Below are positions 10,867 to 24,025 of a DNA stretch of 64,000 nt, piece by piece. The notes below the pieces were generated by a model. The model was not told the origin of the DNA. It was given only the letters and a program-made list of their open reading frames with translations, and made no database searches. The stretch's first letter is position 1. Every line of letters starts with the position of its first letter. A program made the position numbers and the translations under genes. The stretch comes from Siphlonurus alternatus (lineage: Eukaryota > Arthropoda > Insecta > Ephemeroptera > Siphlonuridae): NCBI GenBank assembly GCA_949825025.1, contig OX463781.1:44447469-44511468 (forward strand), read 5' to 3'.

Positions 10867-11229
10867 CAGTGATGTGAAATTCGCGCAAAGATTGGTTCGC
10901 GAATATGCGCATGCGAATATGCCGCATATGCGCGAAAGATACTTTAAGATGGCGGCCGCGCGCAATTAAAATCACGTGAGCACCTCGGCAGCCTGAAAGG
11001 CCGATTGCTTTAATTACATGATTAATTAACTCTAATTTAATCCAAACACTAATTAAGCAAGAGATTATACCAAGAAAAATAAGAAAAGACTCTCTGTAGC
11101 ATTTACTGTAGCTTTAACCAGTCTAAAATTGCTATTTTTGTGGCGGGAAAGTCAAATTTCAATATTCGCGAATATGCGCGCATATGCGGCCGCAGGTTGC
11201 CCGCGAATATGCGAGGACTAACATCACTG
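10867..11229. mobile_element. Non-autonomous hAT-like element (363 bp)
   Basis: The ends are CAGTGATG and CATCACTG, and the element is flanked by a perfect 8-bp direct repeat AATAAAAG (10859-10866 and 11230-11237). An 8-bp duplication with CAGTG-type ends is diagnostic of the hAT superfamily. The subterminal arms are rich in CGCGAATATGCGC-type palindromes (GGTTCGCGAATATGCGCATG on the left, CGCGAATATGCGCGCATATG on the right), which could bind transposase or form hairpins. The middle (10960-11150) is AT-rich with no coding sequence. Confidence 0.8.
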
Positions 11230-11237
11230 AATAAAAG

Positions 11238-12212
11238 AAAAGAAAAATAATAAAAAAAGAGGGGGAGGGGGAATTAGGAACACAAAATAGTTGAATGTAT
11301 AGACTTCCGCCACTGCTGCTATAAAACTAAACTGCATCACGATATTAATTTTATAATAAAACGAAATCTCGTCATTTGAAATTTTTATTGGATTATTAAA
11401 AAAAATGATAGTAAAAAAATATATCGTTGTTGCATTATATTTTAAAAATATATATATATTTATTTTAGATTTATTTGACCACAGGCGGTAGTGGCGTTGC
11501 ATACAGTTAATTCCTATATACATGCGATAATTTGATGCCTTGCTTTTCGTATAACAATTTTGCTTTACTCATTTTATTGATCACGTTGAAATTTCTCTGC
11601 TGACATTTTATCTTACCAGATTGCTTCATTAAAAAGTTCTTACTTCCATTTTATATATATAATATATTTTATTGAATTTGTAGTGTTTAACATCGGTCAA
11701 TATACGTGTCGCAGTGAAGTCTGGCTGTATGATTGTCAAGTAAGTTACGTGACATCAAAGAATTAATATCTACTTTCTTTGGTGACATTTTATTTGTATT
11801 GCCTGGTATGTCTGTTGAGTAGGAATCACGCTCGAACAAATACAAGTTAACATTGATATAGACTGTGAAGCTATGTATACTTAGTAAGACGGTGACGCTG
11901 AATATACCAGAAACATACAGCTTGAATTAAGTTGTTTTCATTGTTTTTTTTCTTTGACATGTCAATTAACAGCCGTGTCAATTAACAAGAGATGAAATTC
12001 GATATGAAATTAATATCTGAATGCTGCATGCCCTAAAACTGCTATACAGTATGTAAAAATTTAGTTTGCTATTTTATATAGTAAATAGTTTAAAAATTTA
12101 ACTACGTGATATCATTATGTATTCTGTTACTATGTATTTTGAGGTTAACATTTATTAATTAATCAATATTATTCAACATTAATTTTGGTTCTTGAAAATT
12201 TTCATGGAAATG

Positions 12213-12282
<70 letters not shown>

Positions 12283-13620
12283 AATTGCATAATTATAATA
12301 GAAGATTTTATATACTGATATATTTTAATGCACCGCAGTAAACGGCTATATACCAATATAATATGGCTTTACTATATTATATACCTTATATCGGAGATTT
12401 GTTATGCCGCATTTCAATTTGCTCTCTGATTTGCCAAAGCACAAAGATAAAGAAATAAGTTTTTTTTTTTCACATTTACTGCCCAACTTTTAACAAAACC
12501 TCTCTCTTTTAGAGCAGGCGAGCTTTTAATTAAATTTGAGATAACTTTTTTAGCAAAGTTTTGCGTGTCTTTTTAGTCAATTTAGCTTTGAAGATAGAGG
12601 AGGCCCTGTCAACTGCATGCATGCAATGTAATGTTTTTTTATATTACGGATTTAACGAGTCTTTGTCTCCAAGTGAGTATGTAGGAGTTATTGGCATGAA
12701 TATGCTTGTAAAGCATCATATCTGCGTGATATTACAATTTTTGGTAAAATATCTAAACAAGATTACGTGTTGTTTGTTTCATATCTATTTTTATTTTAAT
12801 AACTGAATGTATAACGAAAGATAATTACATAAAAATTGATTTTAAATAACAAAATATCATATGTAATTATTTTTTACTTAAAAATACAATTTATAAAGTT
12901 TTCCTTTTTACGTAATATTATGTAACACGAGCAGCATTATTTTTACTGTGGGGTTTTTGAGGGACTTTCCCATATATGTCAATGTTATAATATTCTAGGT
13001 CATATATTTATATATTTGAAAGTTGTTGTATTTAATAATATTCAATTTATTGTAGTGAGGAGCTATAATAATGCTATTTTTATAGCTTCCATATTCTCTA
13101 TTGACAACATGTCAACAACATGTGTATTGACAACATTATTATTTTTTTATGTTTTTGATAAACAGAAGAGATGAAATAAAAAATATAATATGTATAGATA
13201 CTATAGCTTTAATTAATTAATATGCTAATAAATTATAAAAAAATTAATATAATGTAAAAATTAGAAATGTAACTTATTAATAATCAAAGAGTTTTTTCAG
13301 CGTCTTATTTCCTCTTTTCAAGTATTTTTTTTTTCTTCATATTATCCTGGGAATAATATAAAAATAATTGTTAAGTAATTTTTCAAGTTGTTAATTATTA
13401 GTAAATACTTGACTTCTCGGACATCCCCCACATGCCTGCATACATTTTTTTTTTTTGAAAAAGCATTGTCATGCATCGTAATGCATGGTAAGTATGATCA
13501 TGTGGTAAATTGATTGTTGCTATGGACTGCACGCTAGGGACTTCCTCCTTGTAATGATGTTACTTGTACCTAAATTGTCAATCACCGATCTCTTTGTATC
13601 TAACTGCTCTAACTGCAGTA
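11238..13620. other. AT-rich intron sequence with an (AT)n tract
   Basis: No exon or transposon with clear ends. A pure (AT)n microsatellite lies at about 12219-12278. A poly-purine run (GAGGGGGAGGGGG) is at about 11260-11273. The rest is short A/T runs. Confidence 0.5.
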
Positions 13621-13878
13621 CAGTGCTTAGCAGATAAAGTGAAACAACAATGATCCTTTGTTGTCACGGTAAGTTCAATTATTCTCTACTTACAGCTTAT
13701 CATGCACAGCTCTCTATGTTTGCATTTTCAATCAAAAGGACATTGTTGATGGAGCAAAAATTAGTATATATAGAGATCTGCATGTGATAAGCTAGAAGTA
13801 TATAGGTATATAATATTTTTACCAATGATTATACAGTACAATGTATCATTGTTGTTTCACTTTATGTGTTTAGCACTG
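13621..13878. mobile_element. Inverted-repeat element (~258 bp)
   Basis: CAGTGCTTAGCAGATAAAGTGAAACAACAATGATC at the left pairs with its complement near 13843-13878 (ATCATTGTTGTTTCACTTTA, then TAGCACTG). The arms are about 36 bp with a few mismatches, and the spacer is unpaired. The CAGTG start is hAT-like, but I could not find an 8-bp duplication. Confidence 0.5.
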
Positions 13879-16871
13879 TACATAAAGTATCAGGAGGAGT
13901 AACGTTGCGAATGTGTCGAGCTGTATATAAATATTAAATTATAGGTTATCCAAAAATTTAATAGAGACGCCTTGGAGTTTGAAACAAAACTTTGATGGAG
14001 TTCAATAAAATATCGATATTTCATTTCTTCTCAAGAATCAAAGTAATACGAAGAGAAAATTTGATTTCATTTTTTTTTGTTCTTTTAATAAATATTAGAG
14101 TTTCGAACTTTAGTGACATTTTAGATTTTAGGCCTTTAAGTATTCCTAAGGTTCCTATAATATTAGGCAGCAAATTATTCTTTTCACGTAAAAAATAAAA
14201 TCACTAAAAGCAAAAGTTTGTTTTTAAACTTTGCCAAAAAGTTTTGTTGTTACAAGGGCTTACCATGTTTTTGAATACTTGTGCCTAAAATTGTGCAGAG
14301 TCCTTAAGCTTTGCTCAGTAGTAACTAAATGTAGTTATAGCAGTGGCTGCATGTGCTTTATACTTTGTTGTTCAAAAAGTTAGTATAAAATATGATATGC
14401 AAAGCATGAGCAACAGAAGAAAAACAAAGAAGTATTGACAAGCCCTCTGGCTTACAAATTTATTCAGAGTCAGATTTCAAAAATGTGAATAAAATTGTAA
14501 ATATTTTTAATTTTTAATATATATATCATGTTGCAATTTTTTTTTTTCGCTGTTTTGGTTTACGACATTGTATTTATAGCGCCAAAAGTATAGGTATTAT
14601 TAGTCTTAATTTTAAGATATAACCTGAGAATTTGTCTGTCATGGTCAGCCCATAAAAAAACTTGGCAACACTGTAGCGCCCTAGTATATAATGCTAATCG
14701 GCAGGAGTGAGAGGTGACTACAGTCCCTGAGAGCGTTGCCACATTGCTCATCTAGTTTCAAGAACGAGCAACGCAGCGGTTCAAAATAAATGAAAACATT
14801 CGTAAAAAATAAAAATAGTCCAAAAAATTAGCTTTTAATGTATATAAAATTGAAAAAAAATTCTCGAGCCGTTTTTGTGTAATATTGATTGAAAAATTTA
14901 ACATTGAAAGGATACGTAATTCACATTTGAATAAATTAATTATATTAATTAAACCAACGGTTAAAAAAATCCGAAAAAAATCAGCAGTATTTGGACAATT
15001 GTTGTAAGTCTACCAAATTAATTTCAAGAACATCTGTCGATACGACTTTTTTGCGTCCAAATATCTCAGGTTAAGCCTTAATTTATTATTTATTATAAAT
15101 ATAATATATTAGAGCTGTATATATATATATATATTATATATTTTTTTTTAACTTGACCTTAAAAAATAAGCAATATTTTACATAAAAATTAAATATACCG
15201 TAAAAAGGTCATTACTTAGCTTTTACTGAGCTCTTATCGATTTTTACGATGTAGCACTTTATTACAGATTCTTGTCACCCCTAGACACCTCTCCCCCCTC
15301 CTTTGTAATATCGGGAGATACGTACACCACCAGCATGCACGACTAACGATAATGACGGTGACCTGACCTCTCTGAGACCCCCTTCCCCCCTCGACCTACA
15401 GTTTATTGAATATAAGATATCACGTGGAAGTGGAAGAATTCCGGCCGTACTACAAAATTTTAAATCTCTGGAGACAGATATGAGAGTTCTTTGAACTTTT
15501 CTTTTTTTAATGTTACAAATAAAATATTAAATAAATTTTATAATCAAATCTCCTTTATTTCCGGGAAAATTCTTGGTTAAACTGTATAAAGTCTTTATAC
15601 TCGAGACAATGCAGACAACTTGGCAGTGCGCCAGCGGGGAGTGAGGACTGGATAAACACCCTAGTGGGTAGTGGGTGTTAAAGGGTAGAGCTGTGTTTAC
15701 AAAGGAAATACACTGCGCTACGGTCTATAGATTTAGAGGCATAAGATTAAACTGGATTAATGACCAATGCAAGTAAAGTTGATCGAGTTTCTTATCTCGT
15801 TTCACTGTAGTGAAAATGGTCTTTAATCCTGTTTGATCTGCGGGCTCTCAGATAGATCAATTGGGTGGTACAAGTGAATGGATTCTAACAGATGTGTCAA
15901 TGCTGAAATTGTTAGACATTGTGAAAAAATATATTTTTTTAGGTCTGTTTGTAAACCCTGCCCTTTCTGTACCGATCGACCCTATGTTCGAGTATGTAAG
16001 GAAATCGAGAGCAGAACATATATTATATGGCAGGGAACTTACTATATAATATGAAAGTTTAAAATTTATTATAGTCTTAGAAGTGTTTATCTTTTATGAA
16101 CATGATCCAAAAATAAATTCTCTTTTCGTCTATATTCTTAATATATTATAATATGTATAGGTTTACCGTAGGTTAAAGTTAAAATAAAGAAATTAAAACA
16201 CTCATTACATGAAATTAAAATAATGACGTACTGAATCCAATGAGTTATGAAAAATAAAAAAAGGTGTATATTTGTTTATTAAATCCAATACAGTATATTA
16301 TATAGTTTATATAGTACAGTATTTTCATATAAGTTTGGATACCTGATGTATAGGACATATCCAGCCTATATAACATAAAACAATTTTTACAAAATAAATA
16401 TGATTTAAACAAACATAATATACCCACATATATACACACTTTTAAAATATATATTACACATGACTTGTCATGTTTATTAGTCCATTGGATATCTTATTAA
16501 ATTATTCTGTTATTGTCGAATCATAATTCACATGCCTAATTAATTGTTAGATTTTATTTGTTAAATCAAACCCAGCATATTAATTTGGAATCATTGTTGG
16601 ATAAAAATTTATACAGTTGTTCATCTTTTGTTTAATATTGTTTACGCTAATGATGACTGTTCTCGTTAAAATGTATACTAACGAGTCAGGATTACATTAT
16701 TGTTATCGATTTAATACTTATTAGTCCGTACATGCTCGCAGCTTTAAAGCTTAATTAGCTACTTATACTTTGAACTCTAACGAGATATGTCCCTTTTTAG
16801 CAAAACAACATAATTAACTTTATCCATAGTGTCCAGTCAAATATAGGTAATGTAAATTTTTTAGAGTGATA
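13879..16871. other. AT-rich intron sequence, one repeat fragment
   Basis: Mostly featureless. A GC-richer segment at about 15607-15750, including GGATAAACACCCTAG and GTGGGTGTTAAAGGG, is similar to one at about 18671-18815 (GGATCAACACCCTAG, TTGGGTGTGGGTTGG), so both belong to a dispersed repeat of unknown class. A further GC-richer patch at 14630-14770 shows no splice-bounded frame. Confidence 0.45.
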
Positions 16872-17194
16872 ATGGACAATTTGCATGACAATTTTTTTAT
16901 TGCAGAAATGGATAGAGGGTTCAAAGTTATGCTACGCTGAATTTTTTCAGATTTTTTAAAGACCAGGAACTATTTTTAAAAAATTATTGAAAGTCGATTT
17001 TATGACGTCACGAAGAGTCTGTCCTTAAGAAAAGGATAGGCGCTAAACGCCCGTGACGTCATAAAACTGACTTTCAATAATTTTTTAAAAATAGTTCCCG
17101 CTCTCAAAAAAATCTGAAAAAATTCAGAGTAGCATAATTTGGTACCCTCTATCCATTTCTGCAAAAAAAAAAAAATGTCATGCAAATTGTCCAT
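16872..17194. mobile_element. Foldback MITE, AGAGGGT family, copy A
   Basis: Near-perfect palindrome. The outer arm ATGGACAATTTGCATGACA and inner arm GCAGAAATGGATAGAGGGT are mirrored at the right by ACCCTCTATCCATTTCTGC and TGTCATGCAAATTGTCCAT. The centre has TGACGTCA and AAGGATAGGCG around a short loop at about 17025. No coding capacity. Four related copies occur at 33.0, 33.5, 45.3 and 53.3 kb. Copies A and D share the outer-arm type. Confidence 0.75.
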
Positions 17195-20100
17195 TGCATG
17201 TACTGTACACATCAATACATTACGAACTTTACCTCTACTCTGCTTGTAAGCGTTGTCATGTAGCGTATGGAGGTGTGGTAAATTGGAACGATTTTTGGAC
17301 GACTAGAGTATAATATAGGCTGTGGGTTACTTCCTCTTTTAATGTAACTATATTATAGTCAAATTAATTTGGTACTTATTTCGGAAGTAGCCGGAAGTGT
17401 AAAGTTTGCAGCTTTTCTGTTTGGAATTGAGTTTTTTAAACTTTACAAAGTGTTTTACAGTAGAAGTACTGACCCATGTGTGAAATTGTAACGCGGAAAT
17501 TCAAATAGGAAGATCAGAAACTTAATACTTCTAGAAGGAATATCATACAAATTTGACTGTATTCATATCTTTGTTTTATGGAGCTGCAGCAAATCATAAA
17601 TCATTTAGGAGTAACGTTCTTGCTGTCCCGAGGTGCATACATGTTTTGTGTATGCTACATGTTGCTGCTGTGGGTTCATCTCGTGTCAAACAACAGACTG
17701 CACGATCTTGATTCCAAGCACGCATACCCATCGATCGAACTGTCAACTTGTGATACGTAGACAGTTGATTTTTTCACAGTTGCGGGCATTTAAACGGCAT
17801 GCTTGTTGTCTGTTATCCTACCACGAGACAGAACGTCAGAAATTAATTTTAAGCGATATTGTCCAATGTATTAATGTAATCGATTGACAACAATGTATTT
17901 AGTATTTATCTCATAACTACAGTACACTATCGGTCATCCTAAATGTCTGGTTGTTAACCTAGGTCAAACTGTGGTAAAAATTGTTATGTAGACAATCAAT
18001 ATTAAACTATATAGTCTTATCTGATTCTGCAGCAAACATGCACATGAACGTCATCACAGCTCGATACAAAGTGTATATGCTTTCGTTGCAGTAAACATAA
18101 AATACAGTCAGATTGATTCAATATATCCAAGAACTTTTTACCAGTATACAGTCGTTGCAATATACCCACTAACTGCATAACAGGATATTTGTAGTGGATT
18201 TTACTTTAGTGATGCTATATAAATGGCATTGTTTTTATATCAGAGCTTTGATACTAGCTAAAGTACAGTACAAGTGAGTCCTACTGATCTATCGAGGAGG
18301 TTTCCAATGCCATCTCTTGGTGCTTTATGAGGTTAATATTTTACAAATAATTGTGCCATATTACCTGAAATCATCCTATAAGGTATGCTACTTTTTGAGC
18401 ACTTGAGTGTTGCGGGTCGACATACTGGTAGGATAAATCGAAACTTTAACCATGGTTGAGAATTATTATTAATTTTTATTATTCTTTCTTTCCGTTTATC
18501 CCTGAACATATTTTATTTTACAAAGGTGGAAGTAACCGTAAAAGGTTTATCCATATATTTATTATATGGTTAGCCTTGTACCATTAACATTAATATTTTA
18601 TGTTTTCCCTGACCGAAGCTGACATGGTTCGTTGACCCCTGGTTGACCCAAGTACAATTAATGATGTGACAATACAGACGCCCTGGCGGCCTGCCAAGCG
18701 TTGGGGGTGAGGGTGGAAACTGGATCAACACCCTAGAGAGCAGTCTGGTTTTATTTGGGTGTGGGTTGGTATGTGGCTTAGTCTTAATGACCGTAGATTT
18801 AGTCCAAGTACACTTAACTTTCTGATGCTTTTACATCAAGGAATTTGTAAAAGCTGATAAATGCAATGTCGAGCACCATTCGAGAAGTAATGTTTAGTTA
18901 CCAGGAACGTTTCATTGTCACATGTTAGTATTAATAGTACAGTACTTAATTAAATGTTCTCTCGGTAAATGACTTCTCAATACTTGAAGTTCAATCTATT
19001 GGAGAACTGACGTTTCCCATGTGGTACATTCAACAATATTAACAATTTAATTTAACACACACAAATAGATGAACAATTTTCTTTTACACATGCTTTTATA
19101 TAAAAATACATTTTTAATTTAACTTTTTAATGTCATGTTTTTGACTGATACGATCGTACTGATAAACTGTCATTTACAATATTTAGTACTAAAATTGTTT
19201 ATGCCAGACAGGACAAAAAATGTCAATCTGTTGTTGCTGTGTTTGTGTACATTTATTTGTTAGCTTTTTGAGGCCACATAAACCCCCACCAGAGCTTACA
19301 TCGTTATTATCCTCTTGGGTTTATTTTTACTCTCCTAATTACAATTGTATGCTAAATTTTACTATCTGTCTAACCCTGATGTGATTCTATTTTATTTTAT
19401 ATTTTGTCATTGTTCAGAAAATTCCACCCATTTTCAAGCAGACCTTACTATAGAGATGAATATTTTAGTTTTAATCGCCTTATTTTCCTGTCGTCACTTT
19501 GGAAGCTTGCCAGCTTTGCGTTAATGTTATGTTGCATGTAAGCTGGTCAAAATAATAAGCTGAAATGCTAGAAATCGAGATGGATGTTATTGACTTATAA
19601 ACTTTGAGACTTCTGATTACAACTATAATATCATGCATATTTATTAATTATCATCATCATTTTATTTAAGCATCGTCCAGAATTGTTGGAATCGGAAAAA
19701 AAATACCATCCTTTGGCTCGTTTTAGTTATCGGAAGTTTTGAATTTTCTGATTATTCGAGTTTTTTTTCCGTTCCGATTCCGAAGCAATTCTGGACAGGG
19801 CTTGTATGTTTGAAATTTTATTTGCATGAAAAGTGAATTTATGAATTTTTGTGATTAATCTAGACCTCGTACTGTCAGAAGAAATTATCTCTGATTCGTA
19901 CGCACAATCTGTGCTAGTCTTAATTAAATTTCAAGTGTAATTATTCACTTTGCATCGCCACCTAAAAAAAAAAAAGACTGCGTAAAAAACGTTTTAAAAA
20001 TAAAAATGAATTCGTCTGCTTCTTGGTCCGTTGAGAATAATATTAAACTGCGTGTCATGTTTTAAAGCCTGTGACTCTTTAAAAACTGTTTGCACTTTCC

Positions 20101-21678
20101 TCTGCAAAGAAAACAAAAATTTAATTTGTTGTGGTTAATATTTTATTTCGTTTTTTTTTCAATGATAATTTTTTAATTTTTTAAGAACTTTACTTAAAAC
20201 TGAAACTCGATCACCTAATAACTTACAAAAATAAACGTATTTTAGTTGACAAACATCCTTCTATTCAAAATCTGAAAAAAATATTATTTATAATTAACTT
20301 TGCTTCCAAATTTTTTAAGAACTCTATTTTAAACTTGAAACTCAATCAGCTCAAAGTCATGAAAATAAGGATGTTTTGGTTTACGAACTTTACTGCAGCT
20401 TGTGAGGCTCTTCTGTTTCACTCGTTATGCTATCACGTGATGGTCTTGGTGCAGTGGGAGGTGGGCGGGGCAAACCACACGTGCGGCAGAAGTATATACT
20501 ATGGTATAAAATCGATTTAAAGTTCCCCTAAGAATACTACTTTCAAAACTTGGACGTTCTTAGTTTTCTGCTTCTTATTATATATTTTGATACCAAGCAT
20601 TGCTTTCTCAAGATTTTAGGCTGTAAAAGTACATCTATAGAAATTCCCAACTTCCTGTGAGTTTGAAGAGCTAGGTGGATTGTAGCGTCTACTGTATCGT
20701 CTGGAGACGAGAGGTGATGTCACTGACCATTTCAAGTAGTCAAAGAGACCACCATGATGTGAATATTTTTTTTAAGCTGCCGAGAGAGAGAGAAACCCAA
20801 GATTGGTAAATATGCTTTTACTTCCAGAGTTCATTTTGCAATGAATTGTACAGAAATTACGAGCTTGACATTTTCCATCAATCTTCGCAAGAAATTTGCA
20901 AGGATATGTAAATAACTCAAATGCATGCTTAATTATTTAATATAAATATAATGTATATATTATATGTTACCAAGATTTCAGTTATATAATAATTTTTGTA
21001 AGTTTGTATTTTAACTAATTATAATTTGTTTGTATGAACTATTGTATTTTTTATAATCGGTTTACCTAACCTGTAGTCTGTTTTTTGAATAAATATAATA
21101 AATTAAAGAGTGCATGCCTAAACACTTTTTTTACTTTACTACAAGATGATTTTTTTTTTTTATATCTCGCGTGCATGCGTTAACATAATTCATTTTAATG
21201 CTGTGTGTGCGGGGCGAAGAGAACTGCCAAGTTTGCGTTAAAAGTTACGCAAGACTTACGCATATTAGGAAATACAAGTAAAATTCTTGCGTAACTTAAC
21301 GCAAATTTTTATTAAATATTCTTAAAAATATATTTGAACACCTGGTAATTTGTATTGGACTAACATTAAATGCATGTACATAGAAATATCTGTCAACTAT
21401 ACTTTTGTTATATTTTTCTATACTTGTAAGCTGTAAGCTTAATTTTCGAGGAAAATCAATAAGATCTTAAATTATTAGTAAAATAAAAAATAAGTTAAAA
21501 AAAACATAATTCTGATGATGTCTGCTGATACTGACAGAATAATAATTGATCATTTTATAAACTTCCGGAATACATTAAAAAATAAAAATCTTAATAACTA
21601 ATAATATAATAATTATATAATAATACTAAAAAACAAAAATTAGATTAAGATTATTTCGTTGTTACGTTATATATCAAT
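17195..21678. other. Intron sequence with two small inverted repeats
   Basis: Two compact foldbacks are visible. At 19668-19803, GTCCAGAATTG and GGAATCGG pair with CCGATTCC and CAATTCTGGAC. At 21229-21315, TTTGCGTTAAAAGTTACGCA pairs with TTGCGTAACTTAACGCAAA. A 25-bp word starting GTAACGTTC and containing GCTGTCCCGAGGTG occurs at 17611 and again at 32218. The rest has no recognisable exon. A GGGCGGGGC GC-box-like string at about 20465 is isolated. Confidence 0.45.
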
Positions 21679-21792
21679 CACTGCGTTTACATGGTACAGA
21701 TTTACATATCCATTGAAGACGCCCTCGGCCCTCATATATTAAGAATAAATTTATTATCCGTCAGTATTAAATACCGTCATGTGCACGTAGTG
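21679..21792. mobile_element. Short MITE with CACTRCGTTTACATG ends, copy 1
   Basis: CACTGCGTTTACATGGTAC at the left pairs with a right end of AATACCGTCATGTGCACG then TAGTG. It is 114 bp long and non-coding. A second copy at 45717-45828 has the same ends and almost the same length (112 bp), so this is a family. The superfamily is not assigned and no target duplication was seen. Confidence 0.5.
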
Positions 21793-22210
21793 ATTATTAA
21801 TTACGTTCTGTGCATATATTCTGCAGTTATATTAGAGTATTATATCAAGTACTGTTGGTTAATTAGCAGCATAAAAACATTAGTGAGTAGGACTGTAGGC
21901 GGTCAAAGTTAGGAGCTTGTCTGCTGTGTAAAAAGCAGACAACAGACTTCAATTGAATGTATACAGATGTATACTGTGTGTGCATGACAGTAGTTGTCTG
22001 TACGTCTGTTTCGCTGGTCGCAGTAAAAAAAAAAATTTAAGCTCAAAACCCTAACCTATTGATTTCCTACCATCCGTACAGGAGCAGGCTACTTCCAATA
22101 CATCAGGGAATTTTTAGCTGAGGCTGTAAAAAAATCAGAAACTTTTTTTTTTTTCCTTTTTCTTTATATAATACAATTGTAATATATAAATTTTTATTAA
22201 TTTTTTTCAT

Positions 22211-22393
<183 letters not shown>

Positions 22394-23157
22394 TAAATAT
22401 TTAACTTTTCTTTCAGTTCATTTTTTTCCTCAAAGCTGATATAATCGGATTAAAATACTTTTCATGTTTTCATTTTGGCCTCATGACATTAAAAAAAGAG
22501 CTACTTCGTGGAATGAATCATTATGTATAATAATTATCAGTATCACATAAATATGAACGTCAAATGCTGTTCGTTTTGTTGAAAAAGCTGACATGAGATG
22601 GTTGGCTGAAAGAGATGGATTTAATGCTCTAGAGTGGCAATAATATATTCGTGTCTTCCATTAATTAGTTTAATTTTAATTCGGCTTGCTTTTTCATTAA
22701 TTTCTACACAAAATTTTTGAAGTTTCTTCTTTGTTGTCGCAAAAATTGGTTAAAATTGCATCAGTAAAAAAAATATATATCAAAAATTAAAAATATAAAA
22801 TTAAAAAAATACATATTTTGGTAATTTTGCTGTCGCTGCCCTGGCGTGAGTCCATGAAAGTATTTTTATTTATGAGCTGAGAAAAACCGTGGAAACGTTA
22901 GATAAAATGGTCGGTGTATGAACCACATCTATTATACATTTATTAAATATTATACATCTCCCAACTGCAATAATGTTAGTGTTCTGAATAAATAATAAAA
23001 AATATTGAATAATTATCAAATATATATTTTTTACGGGAAACTGTATTAAAAAATCATCAACCTCCTATCCTTCACCACGTATATATTAATGATGTGCAGA
23101 GTCCCTATAGTTGAAAAATTACGTCTTCAACTCATATTTTACACGTCTAAACCTAAT

Positions 23158-23310
23158 GGGCGCGATTCATGAAGCAGTTAGCCACGTTTCTAACCACGTT
23201 TAGCTTAACCACGTTTAACTAGGTAATTTAACACGTAAAACAGGTATAGTTAAACGTGTTTAAGCTAAACGTGGTTAGAAACCTGGCTAACTTCTTCGTG
23301 AATCGCACCC
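23158..23310. mobile_element. PIF/Harbinger-like palindromic MITE (153 bp)
   Basis: GGGCGCGATTCATGAAGCAG pairs with a right end of CTTCTTCGTGAATCGCACCC, and nearly the whole element folds on itself through ACCACGTTTA steps. It is flanked by AAT at 23155-23157 and 23311-23313. A 3-bp A/T duplication and G-rich ends followed by ATTCA fit PIF/Harbinger MITEs. The element at 57689 has the same style. Confidence 0.7.
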
Positions 23311-24025
23311 AATATTTTTACCTCTAAAACACATCTTATTTCCTCTTCGCTCAAAGTGAGGATGAAATGAAAAACAATGTTTCTAAAATTTTATGTTCAA
23401 GAACAGTAGAAAAGACGAGGGGAGAGTTTAATGACGAAGAAAATATGAAATTTATTTCAACTCGGAATCCTAAAATGTTATTTGCTCGTGTATTGAAGAT
23501 TATGCAACCTCTTTGTCGATAAACTTGACCTCCTCCAAGACTAATATTAAATTAACATGTTGCAAGAAGTTAGGGATCAGGGGTCAAATAAGACGAGCAC
23601 AGATGATAACCCTCGTTACATTTTGATTACATAGTCACATCACGTTCAACATTTAATATTTTTATGTCGATACTTCGCAGTGTAAAGACGGATTCACACC
23701 AGTGACGCACTTGTTGTGGAAATCCCATACATGTGTAATACTCTTCTTTTCAACAACGATATTGCCTATTAAATTTCAATGCTCTTTCATTGGCCGCCAG
23801 TAGAAGTTACAGTTAAGTATACGCATTATTCACGTCACTGCGTTGTATGTAGAAAAATCCATGTAAATACACCTTAAAAAGTCAATAACATATCTCTAGT
23901 CAATCAAATTCAGTTTTCATTCGATGGTATTGAATTTAATCAAAGTACTTGATATTTTTTCTTTCTGTGTTCATCGTTGTAGAAAGTTTTATAAAATCTA
24001 ATTATCCCATAAGTATAATTATATA

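Noticed and set aside
17633..17887. 84-aa Cys-rich plus-strand frame
   Set aside because: It looked briefly like a small secreted Cys-rich peptide, but Cys spacing is irregular, no signal peptide cleavage or splice context fits, and the start overlaps the dispersed 25-bp word.
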